Source: an uncultured Clostridia bacterium (GTDB taxonomy: Bacteria > Bacillota > Clostridia > UMGS1810). Taken from it: a stretch of 64,000 nucleotides of DNA. The notes under the pieces are model-generated. The model was given only the letters and a program-made list of their open reading frames with translations. It did no database searches and was not told the origin of the DNA. Within the stretch, counting starts at the first letter, position 1; each line of letters opens with the position of its first letter. Location of the stretch: assembly GCA_934463165.1 (NCBI GenBank), contig CAKSJG010000002.1:1-64000 (forward strand), given 5' to 3'. The position numbers and the translations under genes are program-made. Positions 55,256 through 64,000 of the stretch are shown one piece after another.

Positions 55256-55502
55256 AATTCGGTATTTGCGTGAGATTGTATAATACGTAATTTATAACGG
55301 TTAAATCAGCATTTTTGTATGAATACAAAAATAAAAAAACAGTTATATAATAACATTAATTATCATCATAAAATTCAGGATAATCAATCCGAAGCGCGGC
55401 TCCACGGTAAACTTTCAGCTTAAGATAATATATCACCTCCAAATTTAGCGAAAATTGTCTAAATAACAAATAATAATCATACAGAGAGTCAAGACCACCG
55501 GC
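55256..55502. other. Intergenic scar with a possible 26-codon minus-strand remnant
   Basis: No complete gene is visible. On the minus strand GTG 55436 opens a 26-residue frame ending at 55356 that contains YLKLKVYRGAALRIDYPEF, protein-like sequence that may be the surviving piece of a lost gene; GGAG touches the GTG, so it is unlikely to be translated well. An A/T palindrome ATTTTTGTAT/ATACAAAAAT lies near 55313-55334. Confidence 0.3.
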
Positions 55503-55880
55503 TTAGCCGGTGGCTTGCACTAACCCTATAAGGGTATAAATACCGGCAGCGCCAGTAAGCGCATAGAAAGATCTGCCAATCGCACTGTTTTTCAGACTAC
55601 CGCTAAGCGGTTTTATTTTTGCTTTTTTTATTGGCTCACCCGTAAACGGATCTATATACTCCATCAAGCTTATTTGATCTGCTACACTATATTTTGGTGG
55701 TATTCTTACAAGCATATGTACGTGGTTCGGACATCATTCTGCCTCAATTATTTCTATCGCATAACTCCCTCAATATCTTTCCGGCATCACTTTTTATTTT
55801 TCCATATATTATTTGTCTTCAATATTTTGGTGCAAATACTAAATGATACACATGAAATTATTTACCATTCTGATAACTTT
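55495..55880 (-). pseudogene. Degenerate IS200/IS605-type transposase (TnpA, Y1 family) with end hairpin
   Basis: In pieces, the minus strand reads FHVYHLVFAPKY, a stop, RQIIYGKIKSDAGKILREL, a frameshift, IEIIEAE, a stop, then CPNHVHMLVRIPPKYSVADQI. This is the Y1 HUH transposase in order, with the HVH metal-binding motif intact but at least two stops, a frameshift and no C-terminal catalytic Tyr. At the far end the 19-bp palindrome CCACCGGCTTAGCCGGTGG (55495-55513) is typical of the subterminal hairpins of these elements. The 70-codon frame at 55503-55715 is only the tail of this remnant running into non-coding end sequence. Confidence 0.8.
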
Positions 55881-55930
55881 TACATTCGGGAAGCGGAAAA
55901 CCATATAAGATTCCACTAAGACAGAGATAT

Positions 55931-56201
55931 ACGTGTAAATTCCATTGCAAAAACTTCTTAATCTGTCACCGGAGTATTTCAGCAGGCTTTTCAAATGTGA
56001 AACAGGAATTTAACCACAACAAATGATAATCAAATACAGATTAAAAAGAGCTTGCCTATTATTGGAAACCACAAATCTTAGCGTGTCTGAAATTTCCAAT
56101 TCCGTAGGTGTTTCCGATACAAGGTATTTTTTAAGCTTTTTCGTAAAAATATTTCATATTCCCCGGGAGAATACAGAAAATTAAAACAATTAAAAGAATA
56201 A
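55931..56201 (+). pseudogene. AraC-family DNA-binding domain remnant
   Basis: The plus strand encodes NSIAKTS, a frameshift, NLSPEYFSRLFKCETGI, a stop, PQQMIIKYRLKRACLLLETT, NLSVSEISNSVGVSDTRYF, another frameshift and EYRKLKQLKE before TAA 56201. These are the two helix-turn-helix units of an AraC regulator with the N-terminal sensor missing. It lies beside the IS200 scar and upstream of, but convergent with, the SLH gene. It may once have regulated the neighbouring surface-protein cluster. Confidence 0.8.
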
Positions 56202-56239
56202 GGACTTTTGCAGGTGCAAAAGTCCTTATTCTTTTAATT
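56188..56239. terminator. Perfect 25-bp-arm palindrome, bidirectional terminator
   Basis: Arms 56188-56212 and 56215-56239 are exact complements with only GG between them, ending in AATT with T-rich flanks on both strands. The left arm contains the last codons and stop of the AraC remnant, and the right arm reaches the stop of the 1519-residue SLH gene, so it can stop transcription in both directions. Confidence 0.8.
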
Positions 56240-59200
56240 TATAAATTCATTATCATATACAGTACCTTAGCAGCCTCTGCACGTGTTAAGGTATCCTTCG
56301 GACGAAAAGCTCCGTTTTCATCACCGGTTATGACTCCGGATTTGACCATATCTTCCACAGCTGATAAAGCATATTCTGAAATTTCTCCAAGATCTGAAAA
56401 ATTTTTCATTTGATACTTTTCCGTTAATTTCTTTCCCTTGTAATTTAACATACGGCAAACCATGACAGCCATATCTTCCCTGCTGATACTTTTTGTTACA
56501 CCGAAATGTGTATCATCAATTCCCCGGATTATACCTGCTTGCAGAGCTGCATAAATATACGGCGCATACCAAGCATCTGCGGAAACATCAACAAAATTTG
56601 TTTCTTCTGCATCAGACAACGGAACCCCCATACCTTCAGCAAGCATTTTTATAAATTCCTCACGTGTTACATTGTCTTCGGGAGCAAATACTCTATCCCC
56701 TTTTCCTTTAACAACCCCTGCACGGAAGAGAGCCGAAATATAATTGTTTGCCCAATGATGATTGGGAACATCAATGAAATTTTGAACCTGAGATGATGTC
56801 TCTTCTGTCTTTTGCGGATAACTTGCAACACCCGCGAATCCTCCGGCTGATGATTTTCCGCCTACGGAACCGCCACCCGAACCGCCGCCGGAGCTGCTTT
56901 CGGAACCTGTACCGATTACTTTTAAACGAAATTGTTTTGAAACAGACTCACCGCCTTTTTCTAACACTGCGGTAATTGTAAGCTGCACTGCTTTATCCCG
57001 GGGGCTGATAATTGCATTGTTATTTTTTATATTGCACACCACAGGATTATCCGAAGTCCATGTCAGCTTGATTGAAGCATCGTCCAATGTGGGTAAAGTA
57101 AATGATTTCGTAACATTATTTAAATTTTCAATTACTAAACCTCTTGACGCTTGCTCCAAATATGATTTCATTGTATCATTACGGAGAATACTGATTTCTG
57201 AAATTCTGACAGGATCCAAGCCTTTTTTAATTACTGTATATCTCAAATATCTCGCCTCTGTCATATCAAAATCCAGTGTCTGATCTCCGCCTCCGTCAAT
57301 AACCGTCAACAGCGTCCATACCAGGTCATTATCGGAATACTCCACCTTTGCCTGCTTAACTTCGTTTCCGTCTTCACGGATTATCAGCTTATTAAATTTT
57401 TTCTTTTTAATCAGATCAATTTTAATCCACGGTTCTTTATCTGTTTTGCTCGATTGCCATGCGGTATCAGCCTTGCCGTCAGTTGCTGATGAAGCTGAAT
57501 TGCCGCTCTCTGCGGTACTTGCCGTCACGTATCCACTTTCTGCCATATCACTGTAAATAACTGTAATATCAAATGAACGGGAACTTTTTTCGGATCCGCT
57601 TACAGCAAATGCCGTTAAACGTACCTTATCACCATCACCGTCAATCCGATCGGAAGAAAAAACCGTTCCGTCGGAAGAAATTGCCGACTCATTATCAGAA
57701 GTCCACGTAATAACACTTCCGTTAGCTCCTGCAGCAGGTAATTCAATATTTGTCGTATCGGAAGTATCGACGGTTGCAGGCAAGGAAATTGCCGCAAGGT
57801 CATCTGCAACGATTTCGGCATTGGTTTTCAGCCGCAGAAGCCGCAAACGAAATTCTGTTTCACGTGTAACAAAACCATTGGAAATCCGAGCGGTCAAAAC
57901 AACCTCGGCATCCGAAGTATCAGACGGCGGACGATGCACTGATGCGGTATTATTATCTATGGTAATCACTGAAGTATTTGATGATTCCCATGATATTATT
58001 GCCCCGTCAACACCGTTTGACGGGAGAAAAAAGTCTTCGGTTACCTGATTTGTATCAATATGATTTAAATTAAGCATAGCAAGAGACTTCTCTATTGCTT
58101 CATTCGGATCCGGATACAGATATAAATAATCTGCCGCAGTTACGGCATCGGATCCTTCGCCTGTCATATATGATATTTCTTTTAAATTATTTAACATTGA
58201 AGCCGATTGCACCGTTCCTTTTTTTATACCGTTGCAAAATACAGTTACAGTTTGTTTTTTTTGGTCTGTCAAAATTTGTAAATCCAGCCATTTACCGCAT
58301 ATATCTTCCGACAATACAAACTGCTTTTTTCCGATAGTTGCTTTTAAATTACCGTCCTCGGCATTTAAAGCTAACACCGTATAATTTTCGCTGCCGATAT
58401 TGAAAATATCGGCCGAATCAGATTCGGAATTTACTTTAATTTCGGTTTGAAAAACCAATCTTTTGTCGGTCTGAGGTATTTCGACAGACACCTTTCCCGA
58501 AGATGTGCCGGAACCTTTAACAATAAGATTGCCGTCTTGTATTTCTGCACTTCCGCATAAAACTTTCCAGTCAGCCGGAATGACAGATATACTGTCAAAA
58601 TCTTCATAAATCAATGATAAGGATTTTTCAGCACCTTGCTTTAATACCGTTATGGGGAACTCCCGTTTCCTTGTGACACTGCCTCTTTTAATAACAGCGC
58701 TTAGTACCAATGAAACATCTTCGCTTCCGCGGTGCACAACGGCCGTTCCATTCTGCAAAGTTATTGCGGAATTCGACTCAGGATCTATACTCCATGTTAC
58801 TTCGGCAAAACTGATTCCGTTTTCAGGAAGCTCAAAATCAGAAACAATTGCTCCGTTGTTTGGAATTTCAAGTGATTCATAGGTACTGTCAACAGCTTCC
58901 TGATCTGTGGATTCGTCTTTTCTAACCAAAAACAAAAAATCCTTTTCTGCGCTTGTACCGTCATCCCACGTCAAATGTGCTGTAAGTTTAACATCGGTAT
59001 TATCCAATTGTCGGTTGACCGCACCGCTTTCGGGATCTATTACATTAGGGTTGCTTGATGTCCATCTTATTGTACTTCCGAATACGCCTTCTTCCGGCAA
59101 AAACAAGTCTTTGGTAATTTCATACGGTTTTTCATCTGTCAGCAATGGTGCCGAAAGCCACATCCGGTCATTCAGAAATCCGTATTTTTCCCTGTCAACC

Positions 59201-60798
59201 TCTTCGGTATCGCTTGACCATACTTTAATGTTGTCAATATACATCTTGCCTTTTGGTTTAATCTGAAAAATTGAAAAATCACTTGCGGCAGTTTCCAGAA
59301 ACTTCTTATCTTTTATTGAAAATAAAGTCTGCTCCGTACCGTCGTCCGATATTGAAACCGCACTGTAATTAAAGACTGACGATCCGCTTACATCATCAAT
59401 TTCCAAATGTAATTTTGTCCAATCATCAGGATTTACAGATGTCTGTAATCCAACGGCGCTGCCGCTTCCTGCCGATAAACTTCTATAAAAAAATTGTCCG
59501 TTATACTCAAGCTGAACCGCGCGCTTTCCGTCCGTGCTTTGAACCAGCATCAAGTCACTCGCCGGCATGGAGTTAACCGGTTTAAATGTATACTCTACAA
59601 CAAGCTTCTTTCCTGTCAGCGACGGATCAAACGACAACTGCAATACAGAATCGGCATTAGCTTCGGTAACCTCCAAAACATTGTTTCCGTCAACCGTTGC
59701 CAAATTTAAACTCGGCATTGAATCGCTGTTGAATATGCTGCTTATCCTATCTAAATCCGCATCTTCCATATCTTCCGAAAATACAAGATACGGCGGTGCG
59801 ATAATTTCATCGGTCATATAGTCATCATAAATACATAGGACCGTAAATGCAAAGCTTTTTTTCGTAAATGCATCTCCGCTTTGAATAAATGCTGTTAATG
59901 TGACCTGAACATTTTCGTCCTGCGGACGTACAACGGTTCCGTCTTTAGCGATAACTTCTTCATTATCGGATTCCCATGTAATACTGCTGCCCCATACCAC
60001 CCCGCTGTCAGGCAAAGAAAGTGAATTACAAATACGGTTTACAGGCTCACCGGTAAGTTTATCAACAGTTAAATTTTCAGCGTCTTCGCTTACTTTTTGT
60101 TCATCACTTTTCTGTTCAACTTTTTCTTTTATAACCTTAAAACAATCAATATACATTTTGCCCTTGGGCGCTATCTTAATACTGCTTACATCACATGCAT
60201 CCGGTTGAAAAAGCCTTTGTTCACCTGTGGTAAAAAGCTGTGTTTCCGAGCCGTCGTCGTTACATGTCCATGCAGTGTAAATAAATTTTTTCTGCGCGTT
60301 ATCAGAGCTTCCGATATTTTTAAGCTCTACCTTGACTCTCGTCCATTTTGAATTATCAACTGTCTTATTGAGACGTTGAAGTCCTCCCGGACGGTGCAAA
60401 AATCCGCCAAGTCCCTGATTATATTCAAATAAGCCGGCAACCATGGTGTTTGATGAAATAATACGCATAATATCACTGTTCGGCATATCGCCTGCCGGCT
60501 TAAATCGATACTCAAATGCCAAATAATCAGAATTCAAGTAAGAATCCGGAATCCATTGCAGCTCTCCATTATTGCCGTCGAAATACAAAACATGATTACC
60601 GTCAATCTCCGCTACGGATATCGACAATGAATCCACATTAAACATCTGTTTTATATCATCATCGGTTACATTTTCAAAATCCGTCTCCCATACTGTTTCA
60701 TATTCGCTTTTCTCCGCACTGACAAAAGTGTGTGACGCATTCAAGCATATGCATATACAACAAAATACACTGAATATTTTTTTATATAACTGTCGCAT
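56239..60798 (-). CDS. Giant SLH surface protein with six Ig-like (atrophied Big) domains and an F5/8C module
   Basis: This 1519-residue protein has a signal peptide (cut near FVSA|EK). Concanavalin-like modules lie at about 35-225, 336-526 and 730-893. Atrophied bacterial Ig-like repeats (LPxxGV..S.I.WTS...) lie at about 255-316, 543-626, 640-720, 913-990, 1003-1080 and 1223-1290. A discoidin/F5-8C module (SSATDGKADTAWQSSK, ARYLRYTVIKKGLDPVRISE) lies at about 1089-1199. A Gly/Ser linker (SSGGGSGGGSVGGKSSAGG) leads to three SLH repeats from ~1343 (NHHWANNYISALFRAGVVKG). No catalytic motif is visible, so it looks like a wall-anchored glycan-binding scaffold. Its first two sandwich modules are near-copies of those in the next gene. 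GGAGGAG precedes ATG 60798. Confidence 0.85.
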   Translation of the reverse strand: MRQLYKKIFSVFCCICICLNASHTFVSAEKSEYETVWETDFENVTDDDIKQMFNVDSLSISVAEIDGNHVLYFDGNNGELQWIPDSYLNSDYLAFEYRFKPAGDMPNSDIMRIISSNTMVAGLFEYNQGLGGFLHRPGGLQRLNKTVDNSKWTRVKVELKNIGSSDNAQKKFIYTAWTCNDDGSETQLFTTGEQRLFQPDACDVSSIKIAPKGKMYIDCFKVIKEKVEQKSDEQKVSEDAENLTVDKLTGEPVNRICNSLSLPDSGVVWGSSITWESDNEEVIAKDGTVVRPQDENVQVTLTAFIQSGDAFTKKSFAFTVLCIYDDYMTDEIIAPPYLVFSEDMEDADLDRISSIFNSDSMPSLNLATVDGNNVLEVTEANADSVLQLSFDPSLTGKKLVVEYTFKPVNSMPASDLMLVQSTDGKRAVQLEYNGQFFYRSLSAGSGSAVGLQTSVNPDDWTKLHLEIDDVSGSSVFNYSAVSISDDGTEQTLFSIKDKKFLETAASDFSIFQIKPKGKMYIDNIKVWSSDTEEVDREKYGFLNDRMWLSAPLLTDEKPYEITKDLFLPEEGVFGSTIRWTSSNPNVIDPESGAVNRQLDNTDVKLTAHLTWDDGTSAEKDFLFLVRKDESTDQEAVDSTYESLEIPNNGAIVSDFELPENGISFAEVTWSIDPESNSAITLQNGTAVVHRGSEDVSLVLSAVIKRGSVTRKREFPITVLKQGAEKSLSLIYEDFDSISVIPADWKVLCGSAEIQDGNLIVKGSGTSSGKVSVEIPQTDKRLVFQTEIKVNSESDSADIFNIGSENYTVLALNAEDGNLKATIGKKQFVLSEDICGKWLDLQILTDQKKQTVTVFCNGIKKGTVQSASMLNNLKEISYMTGEGSDAVTAADYLYLYPDPNEAIEKSLAMLNLNHIDTNQVTEDFFLPSNGVDGAIISWESSNTSVITIDNNTASVHRPPSDTSDAEVVLTARISNGFVTRETEFRLRLLRLKTNAEIVADDLAAISLPATVDTSDTTNIELPAAGANGSVITWTSDNESAISSDGTVFSSDRIDGDGDKVRLTAFAVSGSEKSSRSFDITVIYSDMAESGYVTASTAESGNSASSATDGKADTAWQSSKTDKEPWIKIDLIKKKKFNKLIIREDGNEVKQAKVEYSDNDLVWTLLTVIDGGGDQTLDFDMTEARYLRYTVIKKGLDPVRISEISILRNDTMKSYLEQASRGLVIENLNNVTKSFTLPTLDDASIKLTWTSDNPVVCNIKNNNAIISPRDKAVQLTITAVLEKGGESVSKQFRLKVIGTGSESSSGGGSGGGSVGGKSSAGGFAGVASYPQKTEETSSQVQNFIDVPNHHWANNYISALFRAGVVKGKGDRVFAPEDNVTREEFIKMLAEGMGVPLSDAEETNFVDVSADAWYAPYIYAALQAGIIRGIDDTHFGVTKSISREDMAVMVCRMLNYKGKKLTEKYQMKNFSDLGEISEYALSAVEDMVKSGVITGDENGAFRPKDTLTRAEAAKVLYMIMNL

Positions 60799-60892
60799 CC
60801 TTCTCTCCTCCTGATGAGTTTATCTGATATATGGTTACAGCTCTGTCAGCATTATCGATAACTGCATGCTGATGTTTTTATATCAGAACTTC

Positions 60893-60923
60893 TTCAGAGC
60901 CTGATTTTAAATCAAGCTCTGAA
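60893..60923 (-). other. Hairpin between the 797- and 1519-residue protein genes
   Basis: TTCAGAGC...GCTCTGAA forms a 15-bp stem with one mismatch almost without a loop. No T-run follows on the minus strand, so it is more likely an RNA-stability or processing hairpin than a terminator. A weaker hairpin (TCAGCAT/ATGCTGA) lies at about 60857-60883. Confidence 0.45.
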
Positions 60924-60935
60924 ACCTAAATTACA

Positions 60936-63329
60936 TTATTTAAAATAATACTTAATATCACTGCCTGCTTTTTTTACATAATCCGCAATTGCATTTGCCA
61001 TAAATTCAGCACCGCCGCAATTATAACTTGTGTCATCGGCATAGTATGTATTTGAAAAATGAACGGAATTCAAGTCTACGCAGAGTACGCCCGCACTCTT
61101 TGCACACTCCATTGCCTTAACGGCAAAAGCACTGTAATCGGCATTTTTTTCATATGGCTGGATAACAACTGCTGCATTTATACCCTTATTTTTAGCATCC
61201 GCAAGCATGCTGCTTACTGCTTCTCCGTATTCATCTGCACTGTCGGTTAACGAATCTTTTATTCCGAATGATATCAGTATCCAATCTCCGGATTTTGCAT
61301 TTTCCATAAGTTCACTGTATGCTGCACTATTTTTAAAATCCTTTGCCGTCTGAGAATCAACCGTTGCCGATACATTTACTGCTTCTGCATTATTGTCAAT
61401 CAGCGAAGTAATATAATAACCCCAACCTTGAATATCTTGATCATCATCCCATACAGCGCAGGTCTTATCACCGCAAATATAAATAACGGTATCGGGCATT
61501 ACTTTGTAGCTTTCTGCAAGCGGCGTATTATTATTTCTTGTCCATATGAAGAGTCTTTCACCCGCTTCGGTCTCTATTTCTTCAGGCGTGTTATCCAGTG
61601 AAAGTTCCTGAACAGATACACTTTTCATGACTCCGTCGTCATCATAAACAGCTTTGTATAATGTTGCTTCAACCGCTTCTTCGTTACCGACGATAATTAC
61701 CTTGCCGTTTTCTCCGATACTCCATTTTGCGCGTTTATTTTCATTATCATCTGCATCTGATGCCTTGACCAAAAACAAAAATTCTTTTTCTGCTGTTGAG
61801 TTATCGTTCCACGTCATAACAGCTTTCAGTGTAACATCGGTGTCTTCCGTTTGACGGTTTATTGCTCCGTTATCGGGATTTATTATATTCGGATTGGTTG
61901 ATGTCCAGCTTATTGTACTTCCGAATACGCCTTTTGCCGGCAAAAATAAATCCTTGGTAATTTTATACGGCTTTTCATCTGTCAGCAATGATGCAGTAAG
62001 CCACATCCGATCATTTAAAAATCCGTACTTTTCACTATTAATTTCTTCAGTGTTGCTTGACATAACTTTGACATCGTCAATATATATTTTTCCTTTAGGC
62101 TTTATCTGCAAAAGTGAAAAATCATTTGCAGCAGTTTCCAGAAACTTCTTATCTTCTATTGAAAATAATGTCTGCTCCGTACCGTCGTCCGATATTGAAA
62201 CCGCACTATAATTAAATACGGATGATGTTCCGCTTATATCATCAATTTCCAAATGTAATTTTGTCCATTTTTTAGGATCTACAGATACCCCTAATCCGAC
62301 AGCACCGCCGCTTCCCGTTGATAAACTGCGATAAAAAAATTTTCCGCTGTACTCAAGCTGAGTCGGCTTCTTTCCGTCGGTGCTTTGTATTATCATCAGA
62401 TCACTCGCCGGCATGGAGTTAACCGGCTTAAATTTATACTCAACAACAAGTTTTTTCCCCGTCAGCGCCGGGTCAAATGACAGCTGCAATACGGAATTAA
62501 CATCAGCTTCGGTAACCTCCAAAACTTTGTTTTCGTCAACTGTTGTCAAAGCTAAGTCGGGCATTGAATCACTGTTGAATATTGTTTTTATCGCATCAAG
62601 GTCAGTATTTTCCATATCCTCTGAAAATGCAAGATACGGACCTTTTATCTGATTTGTCGTAATTTTAAAATCATCAAAATACATTTTGCCCTTCGGCGTT
62701 ATCTTAATACTGCTTACATCATATGCATCCGGTTGAAAAAGCCTTTGTTCACCTGTGGTAAAAAGCTGTGTTTCCGAGCCGTCATCGTTACATGTCCATG
62801 CAGTATAAATAAATTTTTTCTGTGCATTATCGGAGCTTCCGATATTTTTAAGTTCAACCCTAACCCTGGTCCATTTTGAGCTGTCAACTGTCTTACCGAG
62901 CTTTTGAATATTGCCGGTCCGATACAAAAATCCGCTAAGATCTTTATTATATTCAAATAATCCGGCAACCATGGTGTTTGACGAAGTAATACGCATAATA
63001 TCACTGTTCGGCATATCGCCTGTCGGCTTAAATCGATACTCAAATGCCAAATAATCAGAATTCAAGTAAGAATTCGGGCTCCATTGCAGATCTCCTTCGT
63101 TACCGTCAAAATACATAACATGATTACCGTCAATTTCCGCTACGGATATCGGCAGTGAATCTGCATTAAACATCTGCTTTACATCATCATTGGTTACCGT
63201 TTCAAAATCTGTCGACCATATTGTTTTTGTCTCCGTTTCTTCTGCTGCACCGATACTGACGGGAAAGACTGACATGCATATGCATATACAGCAGAGAATA
63301 CATAAGATTTTTTTTCGTAACTGTTTCAT
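60936..63329 (-). CDS. Secreted lectin-like protein with a catalytically degenerate SGNH/CE12-like domain
   Basis: This 797-residue protein has a signal peptide, two concanavalin-like modules (about 35-225 and 230-430) near-identical to those of the 1519-residue protein, one atrophied Ig-like domain (LFLPAKGVFGSTISWTS, about 440-530) and a linker domain. The C-terminal ~180 residues have the layout of rhamnogalacturonan acetylesterases: VIYICGDKT where GDST is expected (Lys622 for the Ser nucleophile), GWGYYITSLI, DWILISFGIKD for GxND, and DDTSYNCGGAEFMANAIADY where DxxH is expected (Tyr769). With Ser, Asn and His all replaced it is probably a binding domain, not an esterase. It has no SLH; its ATG overlaps the stop of the preceding SLH gene. 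Confidence 0.82.
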   Translation of the reverse strand: MKQLRKKILCILCCICICMSVFPVSIGAAEETETKTIWSTDFETVTNDDVKQMFNADSLPISVAEIDGNHVMYFDGNEGDLQWSPNSYLNSDYLAFEYRFKPTGDMPNSDIMRITSSNTMVAGLFEYNKDLSGFLYRTGNIQKLGKTVDSSKWTRVRVELKNIGSSDNAQKKFIYTAWTCNDDGSETQLFTTGEQRLFQPDAYDVSSIKITPKGKMYFDDFKITTNQIKGPYLAFSEDMENTDLDAIKTIFNSDSMPDLALTTVDENKVLEVTEADVNSVLQLSFDPALTGKKLVVEYKFKPVNSMPASDLMIIQSTDGKKPTQLEYSGKFFYRSLSTGSGGAVGLGVSVDPKKWTKLHLEIDDISGTSSVFNYSAVSISDDGTEQTLFSIEDKKFLETAANDFSLLQIKPKGKIYIDDVKVMSSNTEEINSEKYGFLNDRMWLTASLLTDEKPYKITKDLFLPAKGVFGSTISWTSTNPNIINPDNGAINRQTEDTDVTLKAVMTWNDNSTAEKEFLFLVKASDADDNENKRAKWSIGENGKVIIVGNEEAVEATLYKAVYDDDGVMKSVSVQELSLDNTPEEIETEAGERLFIWTRNNNTPLAESYKVMPDTVIYICGDKTCAVWDDDQDIQGWGYYITSLIDNNAEAVNVSATVDSQTAKDFKNSAAYSELMENAKSGDWILISFGIKDSLTDSADEYGEAVSSMLADAKNKGINAAVVIQPYEKNADYSAFAVKAMECAKSAGVLCVDLNSVHFSNTYYADDTSYNCGGAEFMANAIADYVKKAGSDIKYYFK

Positions 63330-64000
63330 TTTTCTACCTCCGAATTAAGTTTTTCATATATACGATAAATCATTACCGCCATCTCCGCGCGGCTTGCGGC
63401 CGCTTTCGGAAGAATTTTATTTTCTTCTGTTCCGTTTATCATTCCGGTTGCCACGGCACGGCTGATATAAGGACGAGCCCAGTCGCTTATATTCTCATCA
63501 TCCTGAAATACAAAAACGGAATCCCGCGGAACTTCTTTCTCACATGCACACACTAAAATTTTGATAAGCTCTTCCCTTGTTATAAAGTCATTCGGACGGA
63601 ATTTTCCGTCACTGCCCTGCACTATTCCTGCGTTTGCGCATGCTGCCACTCCTGCAGCATACCATTCATCCTCTTTTACATCCGTAAATAAATTATTTTG
63701 TTCTGCAGAAGACAATTTTAAGAGCCGGGCAGTTAACACAGCTGCCTCTGCACGGGTAATTTTACGGTCAGGATAAAAATTCCCGTCCGGTTCTCCCTTA
63801 ACAATGCTGAGTGATGACAAAAATAAAATCTCTTTTTTTGCCCAATGCCCGTTTGTATCATTAAAATCAATGATCTCGGGCTTAGTCGGATCGGGAGTGT
63901 CAGTTGGAGGAGCAACAATCGTACCGCCTGCACTTCCGCCGGATGATCCTCCGTTCCATGAACCGCCTCCTCCTCCGGACCCCGCATTTTTCGGAGACTT
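63326..64000 (-). CDS. SLH-domain protein, C-terminal part (gene continues beyond the window)
   Basis: The frame is open to the window edge: 224 residues, with a Gly/Ser-rich linker (SGGGGGSWNGGSSGGSAGG), a Pro/Thr-rich spacer (VAPPTDTPDPTKPE), and three SLH repeats (FNDTNGHWAKKEILFLSSLS, FTDVKEDEWYAAGVAACANA, ISDWARPYISRAVATGMING). The same linker-plus-SLH ending occurs in the 569- and 1519-residue proteins. The TTG at 63820 is an internal codon, not the start. The stop TGA overlaps the next ATG as ATGA, so translation is coupled to the protein lacking its own anchor. The N-terminal domains are outside the window. Confidence 0.88.
   Translation of the reverse strand, partial: KSPKNAGSGGGGGSWNGGSSGGSAGGTIVAPPTDTPDPTKPEIIDFNDTNGHWAKKEILFLSSLSIVKGEPDGNFYPDRKITRAEAAVLTARLLKLSSAEQNNLFTDVKEDEWYAAGVAACANAGIVQGSDGKFRPNDFITREELIKILVCACEKEVPRDSVFVFQDDENISDWARPYISRAVATGMINGTEENKILPKAAASRAEMAVMIYRIYEKLNSEVEK

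Noticed and set aside
55503..55715. Intact 70-codon gene on the minus strand
   Set aside because: Its first residues are the middle of an IS200 transposase (HVHMLVRIPPKYSV), so it is a fragment that reads into the element's non-coding end.
60893..60923. Intrinsic terminator after the 797-residue protein gene
   Set aside because: A strong stem but no T-run on the minus strand; kept only as a hairpin.
63326..63820. Separate 164-residue SLH protein starting at TTG 63820
   Set aside because: The frame is open to the window edge with a Gly/Ser linker and the first SLH repeat upstream, so it is the end of a larger gene.

Overview
The window is low-GC DNA with clostridial Shine-Dalgarno sites (AAGGAG, GGAGG), sigma-A-like promoters, S-layer-homology (SLH) surface proteins and large multidomain secreted carbohydrate-active proteins. 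This points to an anaerobic Gram-positive member of the class Clostridia, probably a gut plant- or mucus-glycan specialist. Monoglobus-like bacteria are one possible match, but I cannot fix the genus from sequence alone.

Region 1 (1-19543, all + strand) is the distal part of a surface-polysaccharide operon. It carries a PLP decarboxylase and a class IV aminotransferase, a priming sugar-phosphate transferase, five glycosyltransferases or remnants, a Wzy polymerase, a Wzx flippase, a polysaccharide pyruvyl transferase, an FrhB-type iron-sulfur protein, a complete CapE/CapF/CapG route to UDP-N-acetyl-L-fucosamine, and two nucleotide-sugar dehydrogenases. The predicted product is an acidic, possibly pyruvylated heteropolysaccharide containing L-FucNAc and uronic acid.

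Region 2 (19544-27441) is mixed. A DUF4143 AAA ATPase lies behind 33-bp-phased repeats. A split purine module on the - strand (PurO-type IMP cyclohydrolase plus stand-alone AICAR transformylase) sits behind a ZTP riboswitch with a terminator. CstA, tRNA-Arg(ACG), a frameshifted ribbon-helix-helix gene and an orphan lipoprotein solute-binding protein follow.

Region 3 (27631-53255, - strand) is one long polysaccharide-degradation operon. In transcription order it encodes a small concanavalin-like protein, two SLH proteins, two giant heparinase II/III-like lyases, two large secreted lectin-like proteins, a GH95 enzyme, a GH88 unsaturated uronyl hydrolase and a 1097-residue cytoplasmic protein of unrecognised, possibly glycosidase-like, family. 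A divergent AraC-type regulator (53651) faces it across an AT-rich spacer with three ungapped 38-bp repeats, one of them over the operon's -35 region. The lyases would cut an acidic glycan at the surface, GH88 would remove unsaturated uronate from the products, and GH95 would remove fucose or a related sugar.

Region 4 (54452-64000) holds a YgjV-family membrane protein, a scar with decayed IS200 transposase and AraC genes, then a second - strand cluster of SLH/Ig-like proteins. One of these ends in an SGNH/CE12-like domain whose catalytic residues all appear lost. The last gene runs off the right edge.
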